Below are positions 11,873 through 24,435 of a stretch of DNA of 64,000 nucleotides, in pieces. This stretch comes from Dimorphilus gyrociliatus (Eukaryota; Annelida; Polychaeta; Dinophilidae). The position numbers and the translations under genes were made by a program. The first letter of the stretch is position 1. Every line of letters begins with the position of its first letter. The stretch lies in NCBI GenBank assembly GCA_904063045.1, contig CAJFCJ010000004.1:55578-119577 (forward strand). The letters run 5' to 3'. A model generated the notes under the pieces. It saw only the letters and a program-made list of their open reading frames with translations. It had not been told where the DNA came from and searched no databases.

Positions 11873-12681
11873 ATGACTGATTTTCAGATTTCTCGATCGG
11901 TATTTCTGCTTGTTATACATATTTGCATTGCTAGTGTTGTTCATATTATATCCCTATCAACTCAAGGATGGCATAATGGCTATGAGAATGTTGGACTCTT
12001 TCCCCAGGGAAACATTCCCGGTAAGTACTTAATTAACACTCACGAAATTTTTCTAAGATACTAAATATTTCAAAAGACTGGTGGAAACTTACACAAGCAG
12101 CTATGGTTCTAGGTCTAATGTGCCTTATGATTTCGGAAGTTTGCGCCATTATCTCTTTATTGAGTAAACAAAAATACTACCCAAACGATAAAAGAATAAT
12201 TGCCGGGTTTTTACTTCTTGGATTTATATTTACGACGGGAAGTTGGATAACTTTTGCGGTTGAGATGAGAAAAGAGGACAATAGATTTCTGTTGGGGCTT
12301 GCGTCCGATTCAGAGGAAAGTTTCAGCTACTCCTTCGGTCTGGCTGTCGTATCGTCAATTCTCTCCTTCCTCTTAATAATACAAACATGGATAGTAAAAA
12401 AGGGAGAGTATGACGATCCCTATCCAACCGATGCTCAAATAGGGGAGAGTATCTATGACAATAATTCACTTGTGTTACGTCCTGCAAACGGGAAAGATGG
12501 TGGAGTTAATAGTACAAAAATCCCGTCAACTGCTAAAGACAACTATTCAGCAAACCCTGTTTATAGAGACAGTTTCAATCCGGAAAATGTTGACAATTCA
12601 CGCTGGAGTGTTTCGGAATTATATAATTTTCATGGTGTTCCTAAGAGTATGTCAAATCAAGAATTTAATTTTGTCCTTTAA
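11873..12681 (+). CDS. claudin-like tetraspan protein (cluster gene G)
   Basis: Exons 11873-12020 and 12077-12681, 250 aa, separated by a 56-nt phase-1 intron (GTAAGT donor). TM1 is about residues 9-29; the loop has W (QGW) and GLF but neither cysteine. Exon 2 opens with DWWKLTQAAMV, giving TM2, then TM3, TM4 and a polar tail of about 95 residues rich in Asn, Ser and Asp. The gene is in tandem with H and I. Confidence 0.8.
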
Positions 12682-12899
12682 ATCTATTAATATAGAAAAT
12701 ATCTGTATTTATCATGCTAGTATCCATGCCATAACTATCGTGAATGAATTTTGTAAATATATTCTTACTCACTGCAGATATATGTTTAAAAATAAATAAT
12801 GATTTCATAACATGGTTATGGTTATAAATGTGTATTTCCTCAATAATAAGTCACTAGAATCACTAATGGTTCGAATTTTAAAAGATAAACAATAAAAAC

Positions 12900-13504
12900 A
12901 TGCAAAAGCTCGGATTAAATTTCCTTCAACTAATTACGTTTCTTCCGGCTTTATTCATACAAACATTCTCGTTATACTCCGAAGCATGGGTTATAACGTA
13001 TACTCAGAATGGTAGCATTGAAACTGAAGAGGGGCCGCTCTATGTAAAAGTTGGAGATGAAAACGTACAACAAAATATATTTGATGGTAAATACCATATT
13101 GGTTTTGTATTTATTATACATCTGATTCAAAATATCCCGTTTTAGGAACACCTTGGATGATTTTAATACGTATTTTTTTGTTAGCATCTGTCATCTTTAA
13201 TTCACTCATTATTCTAAGTTTACCATTAATTATTATGATCAGCCGAAGATTTGCACAATTAAAATTTATCCAATATGGAATATTTGCTGCAAACCTCCTA
13301 TTAAATATATTTTCGCTTTCACTATTTGCAATACTTTACGAGATTAATGCAAATGCAATTCAACTAACTAAAAGATATTACTTACCTTGGTTGTCGGTTG
13401 TTCTACAATTGTTACATTTAATTGCAACAATCGCTGAAGAAAATTGCAGTATCTTTGAAAAACAGAAGAAGCTTGGTCACTCAGTTGGTGAAATCGATCT
13501 ATAA
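12900..13504 (+). CDS. divergent claudin-like tetraspan protein (cluster gene H)
   Basis: Exons 12900-13086 and 13146-13504, 181 aa, with the phase-1 intron at the family position. TM1 is about residues 10-29 and the loop keeps the tryptophan (EAW), but GLF is replaced by GPLY and there are no cysteines. Exon 2 opens with TPWMILIRIFLL and gives three more TM segments, with a short charged tail. It is the shortest and most diverged member. Membership rests on position in the cluster, topology and the conserved intron rather than on the motif. Confidence 0.65.
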
Positions 13505-13775
13505 ATATCAATATTCCTTTACACTGGATATTTTATAAATTCTTATACTGTATATTTATAGAATAGTAATCTACTATGACACATTCTTAGTTTGAGGAAG
13601 AAAATAAACAGACTCTTTTATTTTTAAATTGTCTCTGTGTGATTCACTATACTGTGTATAACTGATTACAAATAAATGAATATTGGTCATTTGGCTTGTA
13701 ATTCTTCGTTCATGATGAATATTTACACCAGTTTCTACATTTTAAATCTAGTTTCATTTTGATCGTGTTTATAAA

Positions 13776-14513
13776 ATGGCTGACTGTGAGGAAAAGACCA
13801 CAATTTCTAAATTACAACAAGTGTTTCGATATATTATATTACCTGTTAATCTTCTGGTTCATTGCATTTCTACCTTTACACCTGGATGGTTTTATTTTTC
13901 AAATTCAAGTTATGGATTATTCTCAACTTGCTATTCTAAACTTTGCAGTTCAACTGATTACATAAAAAACCATGGTTAGTACAAACAGGATTATTGCCTC
14001 TATTTTTTTTCGTGTGTTATAAAATAATTTAATTAATAATTTTTCACTTCAGATTGGTTTTCAATTGTTCAAGCGATGATGACCTCTAGTGGAATACTTT
14101 TGATTATTGCTACAGTTGCAGTTATAGCTTCATTTCTAATCAAATATAAGCGACCCGAATCAACTATATTATTCTTATTATTTTGTATGGGAGTATCGTG
14201 TATTTTCAGCTTTATCGCATGGATTGTGTTTTCCGTTAATTCGAATGGATACTTTTTTATTGGAGAATTGAATCATATATCATATTCACACTCTTTGGGT
14301 ATCGTTTCGTCATTCCTGCAATATATTGGATTTCTTATAAATTCTTACTCATTCATAATGATATCCCCGAAAAGAGCATTACCACCTCCAGAAGACAATA
14401 ATAACGAACAACAAACCAAACTTGAATTTGACAATGATCGTATACACGAACAGCCATATAAAAGTAAACTAAACACTGCAACCTATCGTAGTAATTGCGT
14501 AACTTTTGCTTAG
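13776..14513 (+). CDS. claudin-like tetraspan protein (cluster gene I)
   Basis: Exons 13776-13974 and 14053-14513, 219 aa. This is the clearest member: TM1 is about residues 17-34, followed by W38, GLF at 47-49, C52 and C57, the claudin/PMP22 loop signature. The phase-1 intron is followed by DWFSIVQAMMTSS and TM2-TM4. The tail of about 50 residues is polar with a PPPE sequence. It ends 87 bp from the 3' end of FGGY, which is convergent with it. Confidence 0.8.
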
Positions 14514-14599
14514 TTTTACTATTCAAATGACGTTCATTAAAATCTAATAAATCGAAGAAGTAGTATTTATTTAACAGAATATTTTCTTTTATTATTTAA

Positions 14600-17057
14600 C
14601 TAATTTTCCATTAAGTTAATATAATCTTCTTGATCTTTAAGTAATCGAAGAAAAACTGCGTATTTGTTGTCGTGATATCTATTATTATAAATAATATTAA
14701 AATAATAAAAAAGTTTGAAAGAATACCTTTTAAAAAAATATTATCTTACCCTTTAGTGTTATTTAGAGGTCGAACAGAACGACCTTCAGAAGCGAAACGA
14801 GTGGTACCTTCCTAAAGAATTTATAAATAATATTTCACCCATAACATTTTACGGAAATGAAAGAGAAATGAAATGATAAAAAAAGGGAATAATTGCTAAA
14901 GCTAACCAATAAGCTAGTAAAGTAATTTGAAGCGCAAGCACCCAATATTGCTGCTCCTAAAAGTACTGGACTTTGACAGTCGGGAACGATAATATTCATT
15001 TCTAAAATGGAAATAATGAGATAAAAAGGGAAAAAATAAGAAAACAAATAATTTTCAAACAATTTTTAAGATTAACTTACGACAAACATCAGCCAAAGTT
15101 TGTAAAAATAGCTGATTTTTTGATAAACCACCACATATGTGTAATGTCCGAATATTTATATCATTCTCTTTAATAGTTTCAATAATGTGTCGAGTACCGT
15201 ACTGTAATAAACCAGATGTTGTTTTTTTTTTTAGTATCTAATCTGAAATTAATAGTTTTTACCGCGAGTGCTTGAATTGTCGCAAGATATTTGATTGCCA
15301 AATCTTCAACATCGCTGTTCAATGACAATCCAACCATCTAACATTTTTCAATATAATTAACAAAAAAATATTTGCCACTTTTCGATTAATTTCATTACTT
15401 TACCATTCCTTGTCTGTTCGAATCAGCTAAAGGAGATCTATTGCCATGGAAATCAGGACAAATATGTAATTTCTTTGCCAATTGGTAAACTGGAATGCCA
15501 TCTCTAGATGACATAAATTTGAGTACGTCATGTAAAATTTCTGTATCGTGTTTCTTTCTAAGAAATGTAGAATATGGGTGCAAATTAACACAAATCGATT
15601 TATATATACAATAAGATGGCTAACTTGCTTTTAGCTTCTTCCTTAATCCAATCTTTACTTGGGTGACTATCAACAACGTAATCTATCTAAAATTTCCAAT
15701 AAAATAGAATAGATAAAATTAAAGAAACCCTATAGGAAACTAAATTATGCATCCGTTATAATCAACCTACCAATTTGGCAACTGCACTCTGTCCTGCTTC
15801 ATTTAGGAACCAGTCTTTCAATATAGCAGATCGATACGGTCCCCATACTCCTTGGATAAACTTTTCCTCTTCAGAAAGCTTTATGTTTATTTTTTTACTT
15901 TTATTAGTTAGGTGCATTTGTCCAAATATCTAATATACAAACAATCATATGACATGCTGATGTGCCCGCTATTATTGCCATTTTTGAATTTAGTGGAGAG
16001 TCTGAATCATTCTTACAGCTTAAACAACCTTTAGATATAATATTCTTTACGTCTTTCTATGGGTAAAACACAATTTTTTCGTTACCGATTGTCCCCGAAT
16101 GAGCATCTATTAGACTAATAGCTACAGGTGTTCCAACAGATAAATTAAGATTTTCCGCAGACTCATTTGTTAGCCCATTACCAGAAGGGGTACCCGGACT
16201 CTTAATATCTGTTCCTGTTATGCGAAGAAAGTTTACACATCAGACTAGATGTTAGAAAAGGAGCATTATTTTTTTACCAAGCCTTTCGAAGTTCTCCTCT
16301 GCTAAGTCTTCTAAACCTACTTGCTTAAAGAAATCAATATTCCAACCTTGAAATTCCTTAGTTTGCAAATAGTTCCATTTGCAAACAAGAGAACATAAAC
16401 TTCTTGTAGTTGAGCCAGTTGCTTTATAAGTAAGAAAGTCAGTTAAATCCATAAAGTGAACAGTTTTCTCCCAAATTTCAGGTTTATTTCTTTTTAACCA
16501 AATTAATTTTGGAATTTGCATTTCGAGGCTGACTTTTCCTCCGACGTAATTAAGGCATTCATTTCTAGTTTCATTGATAAAATCAGCCTCATCCTTTGCT
16601 CGATGATCCATCCACATCATAATATTACATCTTGGATCATCTGTTTATAGAAACGTTTCAGGACTGTCGCATGTTTGTACAGTTAAATATTTATATGCAT
16701 ATGGGACCTGTGGTACTAATGCTCAATTGTTTATCTTGTTCCCCTAATAGAACCAAAGAACATGTAGCATCGAAACCTATTCCTTTAATGCTTTCTTTTT
16801 CAACGCTTTTTGTTACTGCCTGTAAAGGAGTATGCCTATTTTAAATTTTGTATCAGACACTGAAGCGGACTATTAACTTGTATTGTTCGGGAAACACAAT
16901 TCCACACTTCCTCCGACGACTGTTCGTAATGACCCGGCTGAGGATTCCATATAGTTAACGCCTCTACGCATTGATCTAAAATTTTCCCATTATCATTTAC
17001 TAAAGCCGCCCTAACGCTGCTCGTTCCAACGTCTACTCCCACAAAGTAAACACTCAT
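14600..17057 (-). CDS. FGGY: FGGY family carbohydrate kinase (FGGY domain-containing, D-ribulokinase type)
   Basis: ATP-dependent sugar kinase of the FGGY family; the animal FGGY protein phosphorylates pentuloses such as D-ribulose. Thirteen exons: 17057-16878, 16819-16708, 16640-16278, 16214-16086, 16052-15943, 15878-15771, 15686-15625, 15557-15404, 15337-15263, 15201-15081, 15001-14907, 14811-14750, 14678-14600. The 549 aa match the usual animal length. Visible landmarks are the N-terminal phosphate-1 motif GVDVGTSSVRAAL, MWMDHRA, ARSLCSLVCKW-like TRSLCSLVCKW, the GTSACHM segment, WGPY, PDFHGNRSPLAD, and the C-terminal HICGGLSKN and LLGAAILGACAS signatures. The start is the ATG at 17057 (MSVYF); an upstream TTG has no support. 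The intron at 15942-15879 has no alternative that keeps frame. The gene is head to head with SIRT5. Confidence 0.92.
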
Positions 17058-17299
17058 TGCGAATGTCAACCAAAGTGTATTTTATTTACAAAAAGGAGAA
17101 AACCGGGTAAATGATCTATATTGGTAGTATGACTTGATCTAATTTATTTAACACATAGAGGACGCCACCGTTAAAAGTCGTACTTAACGAAATATAGCTA
17201 AGTCGATATTCTTGGTATAGACGATAAAGGACAAATTAATCGATTAATATTTAGAACTGTGACTCAAACCTAATAATTTCTACAGCTAAGCAATATTCT
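17058..17299. promoter_or_regulatory. Shared divergent promoter region of FGGY and SIRT5
   Basis: Only 242 bp separate the two divergent start codons, so both promoters and 5' UTRs must lie here or overlap the opposite gene. No TATA box is obvious. The assignment follows from gene positions only. Confidence 0.5.
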
Positions 17300-18997
17300 A
17301 TGGTTATTCGCTTGTTGTTAAAAAAATCGATTGCTTTGTTGCGATCAAACTCCCAAACTCATATTCGTCAATTTTTGAATATTAAAAGAATTCATCCTTC
17401 GGTATGTAACCGTATAAAAATCATAAGAGTTTGGCGATTTGTAAGAATAATATGAAATCTTAGATGCCTGACTTATTTTGAATATTTAACCCATCTCTCT
17501 AGCAAACCGCTTAAAAAATTACATCCATTAAATTGATCAATAGACAATAATAACATATCTTTGATAAAAGAGAGAGAGAGAGAGAGAGAGAGAGGTTATA
17601 AATATACTTGAAATGAACACTAAACCTATCCGATTTGTATAGATTTCAAATTAAAATCACAAATTATCAATCAGACCAAAATCTAAAGAATTAATTAAAT
17701 TTATTACACACTTTTCGTTGAATAGATTAGCATGGCGCCCAGCTCTGATTTAGCCAAATTTCGTCATCTATTTGCCGAAGCTAAAAATATTCTAATACTA
17801 ACTGGAGCCGGGGTTAGTGCCGAGAGTGGTGTTCCAACATTTAGGGGAGCAGGGGGATTATGGAGAACGTTTGCAGCTCAGGTAATAATTAGTCAATTCG
17901 AGAAGAATAGATTTTATTTAACGTTAAACCGTCATTTATCTAGAGTGTCGCAACCCCGGAAGCTTTTTCCAGAGATCCATCACTTGTTTGGGAGTTTTAT
18001 CATTACCGTCGGGAAGTTATGAGAACGAAAGATCCAAATCCTGTTAGTTCTTTATTTAAAAATCTCGATAAATTATACTTACAATGGTAACATGCATTAA
18101 AGGCTCATAAAGCAATCGCCGAATGTGAAGAGAGACTTGGCAAGCAAACTAGGAAAGTTACTGTTGTAACACAGAATATTGACGAGTTGCATAAAAGAGC
18201 CGGCTCCAAAAATATTATTGAACTACATGGTTAATATAATTAAAGATAATATGTTAAAGCAAAGACGTGTATGCGTATACAAACAGGTTCTCTCTTCAAG
18301 GTCAAATGTTTGACATGTGATGAAGTAACGGCGAATTATGACAGCCCTATTTGTCATAGTTTGGCAGGAAAAGGGTAATTTTATAGTCTTCCAACTTGTA
18401 AAGTTTACGAATATTTTTTAAGTTTATAAAAAGAGATAATGATGTATACAAACTTCTTAAATTCCAAAATAGATTGGATAACTAGTATTATGCAATCCAG
18501 ATCTCCCGATAAGAATGCTATCGACGCCAAGATACCTGAAAAGGATCTGCCAAGATGTAAACCTTGCGGAGGCCTGCTTCGCCCACACGTCGTCTGGTTT
18601 GGTGAACAGTTAGACAAGGACGTTTTAGAGAAAACCTATGAAGTAATGGACAAATGCGATCTTTGCCTAATTGTATGTATTAAGACATCGATTGTTATAA
18701 TATTACAATGCTGATCGCTTAAAGATATACTATATGTATTTTTTTTTATAGGTGGGAACTTCATCTGTTGTTTATCCGGCGGCAATGTTTGCTCCTGAAC
18801 TTGCTAAAAAAGGAGTACCCGTTGCCGAATTCAATTTGGAAAAAACTCCAGTGACATCCGACTTCCGGTACATATCTCAATATTGTACTTTTCCCACGAA
18901 ATACGATAAAAAAAATTCTCTTTTTTCCGCCTATAGATTTCATTTTCAAGGTCCATCAGGAGAGTGGCTTCCAAAAGCTCTAGCACCACTTGAATAA
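17300..18997 (+). CDS. SIRT5: SIRT5, NAD-dependent protein lysine deacylase, mitochondrial
   Basis: Class III sirtuin that removes succinyl, malonyl and glutaryl groups from lysines. Eight exons: 17300-17401, 17726-17881, 17944-18042, 18103-18229, 18287-18374, 18501-18672, 18752-18867, 18937-18997; 306 aa. Exon 1 encodes a 34-residue basic, acid-free, Arg/Lys/Ser/Leu-rich presequence that fits mitochondrial import; it splices in frame to the catalytic core that begins near [10 protein letters not shown]. Core motifs are [15 protein letters not shown] (NAD binding), WEFYHYRRE with the Tyr and Arg that recognise acidic acyl groups, [19 protein letters not shown] with the catalytic His, [10 protein letters not shown] and VAEFN. 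Zinc ligands are C-x2-C (KCLTC) and C-x2-C (RCKPC); the second pair is two residues closer than the C-x4-C of human SIRT5. The 324-nt first intron holds a (GA)n tract at about 17570-17594. Confidence 0.93.
17570..17594. repeat. (GA)n microsatellite in SIRT5 intron 1
   Basis: Uninterrupted GA dinucleotide run of about 12 units. Confidence 0.9.
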
Positions 18998-19849
18998 AGG
19001 ATATATTTTGAATATTTATCAATCTATTCTCTCTTTAACTTTTAAATTATACTAATTAACTCGTTACGCTATTATGAACTATGAGAAAGAGCCAATTCAA
19101 ATCAACTTTTATAATGTATGTGTATATATTGTAGATAGATTGTTTGTAATGTTAATAGTCATAAGAATAAAAGTGATCAAACTTTTTTTTATCATTAACG
19201 TCAACAATTATTAAAGAAGCTATCTTCTATTAGATTTTATTAGGTAGCCAGCTAATTTATAGGTCAAGGATTTTTAATACCGTAAATACTTTCCCTCGGT
19301 TACAACAGCGCCTATTATATAGGAAATACCAATTCAATGATTCATATATATAAGTATACAAAATATACATGCGTATAAATGCCAAATAGGTTACTTGTGA
19401 AAAAAAGACCTGCTTTTAAACCACTCTAATGATTATATTTAGTTTTCTTTAGTTTGCGTTATGTACAGTATGTGCCGTGTCTACATATATATTTTATAAA
19501 TATTGATCTGAATATCTGACTAGGAAATTTGTCCTTTGATGAATAATATTTGCCCTAACGCTTTTCTTAGATATTTCTATAATACAGTTCACTGAAAGAT
19601 TGTTACTTTTGCCTTAAAAAAACAAGTCCGGCCGTTCCGGCCGTTAAAATTTCTACAAAATAAAGTTAGATATCAAAAGAACAAACTGACCTTTAAGAGA
19701 ATTGTATATAAAAATTCTTTGATTGTGTTTTTCCTCTTTTTTTTGTTTTTCAAGCTAAAGTCGTGTTTAATCTATTCACCTTAATGTTCTAATTAGCCTT
19801 ATTTATTAATCGTAAAACTGACCCCCATAGTTCCTTATCAACTAATCTA

Positions 19850-19881
<32 letters not shown>

Positions 19882-20837
19882 TGCCATATTATACAGTATA
19901 TAAAAAAGAAATATATAGAGAAAGAGTTTGAAATGTTAATGCTATATTATTTTATCACTTTAAAAATGGCCTCATATAATAAAATAACATGTTGTCTGAA
20001 AAAGAAAGAGAAAGCAAGAAAATCGTTGACTCAATCAATGCAGACGATTAATATCAATTAAAGTCTTATTTACGTAAATTGCTAGTTTTGATACATTTTT
20101 TTCTTTAATTAAATCAAGTTTTTTTTTGATACTCTAAAAAAATCTCACAGATTTGACCTAAAAGCTTGGAAATGTCACAAAAATATCTGATATTCACTAT
20201 TCTAGTTGTTGTGAAAATAAATGTACAGTGACACACCATTCTAAATGTCGAAGGCAGCAAGGTGAGCTAATATTACTAAAGATTACACAAATAAGTAACA
20301 TCGAAGGGGGCGCTTAAAAATATAGAAAAGAGAAGCAGCAAGTGATGTATATATATATATATATATACAGTATATATATAGTATATACTTATATAAAAAA
20401 CGAGAATTATCTTTATCCCTAATCTATGTATAAATAATGTTCCTAAGTCTTATCAACAACTCATACAGTTGTTACATTGTATCTGAATTACCGTAGAAAT
20501 TATCATATAAACTCAATCGTGCAGTATATCTACTATACATGCACGTATAGAAAGTACATTTAGCATAAAAATCTCAAGGTGCTATATCTTTTATTATATA
20601 AAAAAAACACAGTTATTATCTAAATCATCTTTTTCTTTTTTCTTTAATTCTTTCAATTTTTCATTTATATCAGTGAATATAAATCATATTGTTATATTTT
20701 TCTTTTTTATCATTCTACCAAATTACATACATGTATATATTGTATATATTTCCATAAATATTCCCTATTCTATATCTTCCATGTACTTAGAGTATATAAA
20801 ATTAAAAAAAAATGTACTTGGCTTAGTTTCTCCTCTC

Positions 20838-20965
20838 TTCTCTCTCTCTCTCTCTATGTGTGTGTCTGTCTGTCTGACTCTCTCTCTCTCTCTCTCTCTC
20901 TGTGTCTCTCTCTCTCTCGCTCTCTCCCACTCTCTCTATCACTGTCTCTCTATTTTCTCACTCTC
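20838..20965. repeat. CT/GT-rich compound simple repeat
   Basis: Interrupted CTCT, TGTG and CTGT runs over about 125 bp. The long reading across it is a by-product of the repeat. Confidence 0.85.
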
Positions 20966-21937
20966 TTTCCTACAAAACTTACCCAAAATATGGAGGAAAT
21001 AAAGTAAGAGTTAACCCTCTCTTTATCTGTTTAAGTAGAGTAATATCATAATCTTATAATTATCCTATGAATAAAAAGAGTAACTTTCATAGCTAATCCA
21101 TATGTAGAATATTGTATATAGACAAAATATGTGTATAGGCGTGCGTAATAGGAATGGGTAAAAGGTTGTAAAACATTCTACAGATCTATAAAAGCAAAAA
21201 GAAATAACCATTACAAACCAGTTATGAAATTAGATTATTAGAAGTTGAAAGAATTTCCTTTAAATTGAAGAGTAGGAGTTAAAAAACAAAAGAAAGGATT
21301 AACAAAGAGAAAGTAAGAATATAACTAAGACAAATAAAATACATTCTTTAATGTTGTACAAGTAAGATTTCTTTTATTAAATTAAATGGGCAAAATATTA
21401 ATATTTATCGTTTTGTGAAATTTTCCACAAGCATTTTATTATTTCGATTCATTTTATGCATTTCGACTCTTCTTAGAGATATATCTTTTCGTGAGAAATG
21501 GAAGAAAAGAAAAAGGTCACGATGGATTTTTTTTTCTTTTTTGAGGATAAGTTTTCTTATCTAAAAATAAACTGGTCTTCTTCTTATTCATACTTATTCT
21601 CTCTTTCTCTCTCTCTTAGTTTATTTATCTATCTATGAATGTCTCTTCCTATGCTTTTCTCGGTTCTCTTTTTTAGCTGTCCCCTCCCCCTCTCTACTTT
21701 TTATTCTCTCCGGATCTCCGTCCTTTATGCTCGTGGACCTTTATCCTGTTATTTTTACAAATTTTGAAAGACTAAAAGAATTGGAAGAAAGGATGATTAG
21801 GTTAAATGGGTCCGTATCCATCTCTCCTCTATATTGTACTTAAATACTCTAGATATAAGAATGATGGGTTATGATAACTAGTCAAAACACGAGTTTGGTT
21901 GAACTGTCTCGATTTTAGTTCTTACAATATGAATTCT

Positions 21938-22123
21938 TTACATGAGGAAAAAGGCTATAAATAGCGATCCTGCTATACAGCCCAATGATACACTGGGATA
22001 TACGTAGGCCTGTAAAATCTCTTTTTGTGTAAAACATTCGACTATCATATAAACAATGAGTGAAAAAGCTAGATATGAAGAGCATGAGGGAGGGGTGATT
22101 TTAAATAGACCTAATGTTTTCAA
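21938..22123 (-). other. Possible small two-TM open frame or exon
   Basis: A 61-codon open frame ending in TAA at 21938, with two hydrophobic stretches separated by about 12 residues. It begins without an ATG and an in-frame stop lies shortly upstream, so it would need an upstream exon. No family is recognised. It may be a terminal exon of an unseen gene or chance. Confidence 0.2.
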
Positions 22124-23352
22124 GGTGAATCGTGATTATCATCATGTATAGGCTGATGATAGTTAAAAAAACGGTACAGTTAGAAATAAAAGGAGAAATA
22201 TAAACTGATGAGGTCAGTCTTAGTCTGGAATGGCTGGGAATGTTTGCTTTACCTATATGTATAAATGTTATAAAACTCTCTACAATATTTTTATTCGATA
22301 ATCTATTAAATGGCTGTCCTATTGGCGCTTCGTAGCCTCTTCGATTACTTCAGACCAGACTCTCTCTCTCTCTTTTTTTTTTTATTTCGTCCATTATCTT
22401 ATAAATTACCTACCTAACCTAATTTTTTTACGATTTCTATAATAGTTATACGTAGTTATAAGCAGCCACCAAAAAAAGACTAGTGCCTGATTCCTAATAT
22501 ATCTATTCTATTCAATTATAATCGAGTGAACAATATCTTCGTAACCAACGAATTATAATAATAATATTAATTAATATTACATGAAAGCCCCTTTTCATAT
22601 CCACCAATCCACGTGTATAATTTTTGAACTGCAAAATAGTATATCAATATTTAAACAAGACCAATGTCACCTTGACAGGCCTAGATATATTACGTCAAAC
22701 AAAAGTTTCAATCCTCCTTAACTTTAAACCAGTAAAACAGGTCATTTATCAATGTCAAGATATTTCAATAAATATAATATTGGGTAAATTAATTTACAAA
22801 ACTGTTTGCTCCTTGCTATCTATCACTTCCGGTGTTCCCTTTCTTTACTATTGGGTACTATTTTTAGATTTACAATTATTCATTACTAGCTGCCCTTAAT
22901 AATACCCTACTAATTAGTACCATTTTGATTAGTTGATAAGAATCAAAGCTTTTTCTACTCTCATTAATGAATAGAAAGATTATTAACGTTATAGTGTTTG
23001 GAAGTAAATTTAATAAATTAATATATCTAATTAGATTGAACAATCCTAATTAATAACGTCCCTAAAATAATATAATACAAGGAATAATCTAGATGAATTT
23101 TAATAGTTAAATTCTTTTTTTAACCGTAAGAAATATCCTTCTCGTACTTTTTTTTTGATGAAGCTTAGAAAACAAGTAGCGTAGAAGGAGCCACTAGGAA
23201 AATAGGTGTCGCTTCGAAAACAAACTACTTTCATTCTCCTATTTAGACCCTGAGTCTGTAGCACGATGTCAGGCGGCAAGTAGCCGGTTTCAGTTTCAGA
23301 AAAGAAATATCTCTCAAAGTAAACGTTATTTTATTATGCTGATTAGCTCTTC

Positions 23353-24404
23353 ATGGCTAAGAATTCAAATCATCATGATGTCGAAAAGCAAGCGGAATCA
23401 ATTAAAGAACCCGCTGAACAGACAAATGTCCCGTTGCCTACGCAAAAAGATGGCAATAGTCTAAAATCAGACGACACAAGCGTCCTACCCGAACGCGATC
23501 AGTGGGCAAATAAATTGGATTTTGTCGTATCCTGTATTGGCTTCGCCGTTGGACTGGGTAACATTTGGCGTTTTCCCTATCTCTGTTATAAAAATGGAGG
23601 AGGTAAGAATTAATCCATTTAATTTAAATATTAATAAAAGTGTAATAAAAAATGTACATGAAGGCGATATAGTTATAAAAAATCAACTTGTACTCTTATA
23701 CATATATATATATATATATATATATTTATACATATATAGATATATATATATATACATATATATCTATATATATACAGTATATACATATATATATATATCT
23801 ACCCGTTTTTATCGGAAAAGTCTTATTTCTGGAACGTCGATTTTTATTGATTCGTAAAAACTTACTTCTATAAAGAGGAAAAAAATCTGGTTACATGGTT
23901 ATAAAGGCGAATAAAAGGTTCTTCTAGGTTGTACTATCAAACAACTAATTATATTATAAACCGGCACAGGAACAAATAACTCTACAGATGTCTCTCTTTA
24001 TCTAATGCTTGTGTCGCTAACTTGAGCAGACGTCAAATCATGTAATGTGTAAAATACCTAATACATAATACATATATATATATATATATGTATGAACAGT
24101 TAGAGATGTTGATTTATGAGGACAAAATACTTTCTATAAGCAAATATTCAATTTAAATAATGAAAAAAAAAGGAATATTTTTTTTTAAAAAAAAAATTAT
24201 TATGTAAATATCTCAATTATTTTTAATATATATTGAAGGACTGAATGAGAGAAAAAAATTAATAAAAAAACTATATAAGCTTTCCATTCAATTAAGCTTT
24301 ACTTTTTTTTCTACACTAGGAATTGGAAATGGTAGACGATTAAATTTTATTTGGGTGATAAGGCCTAATTGTTGTTATTAAAAGAGCATAAAATTAGAAA
24401 TATA

Positions 24405-24435
<31 letters not shown>

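Larger units (their letters stand above)
19000..23350. other. 4.3-kb repeat-rich intergenic region
   Basis: No well-supported gene. It holds (TA)n at about 19854-19880 and 20348-20368, CT/GT-rich simple sequence at about 20840-20960, and CT-rich runs near 21600 and 22362. TATACAGTATA motifs occur near 19891 and 20366. The segment at about 23180-23350 is less AT-rich and probably holds the SLC6 promoter and 5' UTR. Confidence 0.6.

Noticed and set aside
17058-17069. Longer FGGY N terminus (four extra residues)
   Set aside because: It would need a TTG start; the ATG at 17057 gives MSVYFVGVDVG, matching the family.
22624-22899. 91-codon plus-strand frame
   Set aside because: No ATG at its start, no domain or splice support, typical of chance frames in this composition.
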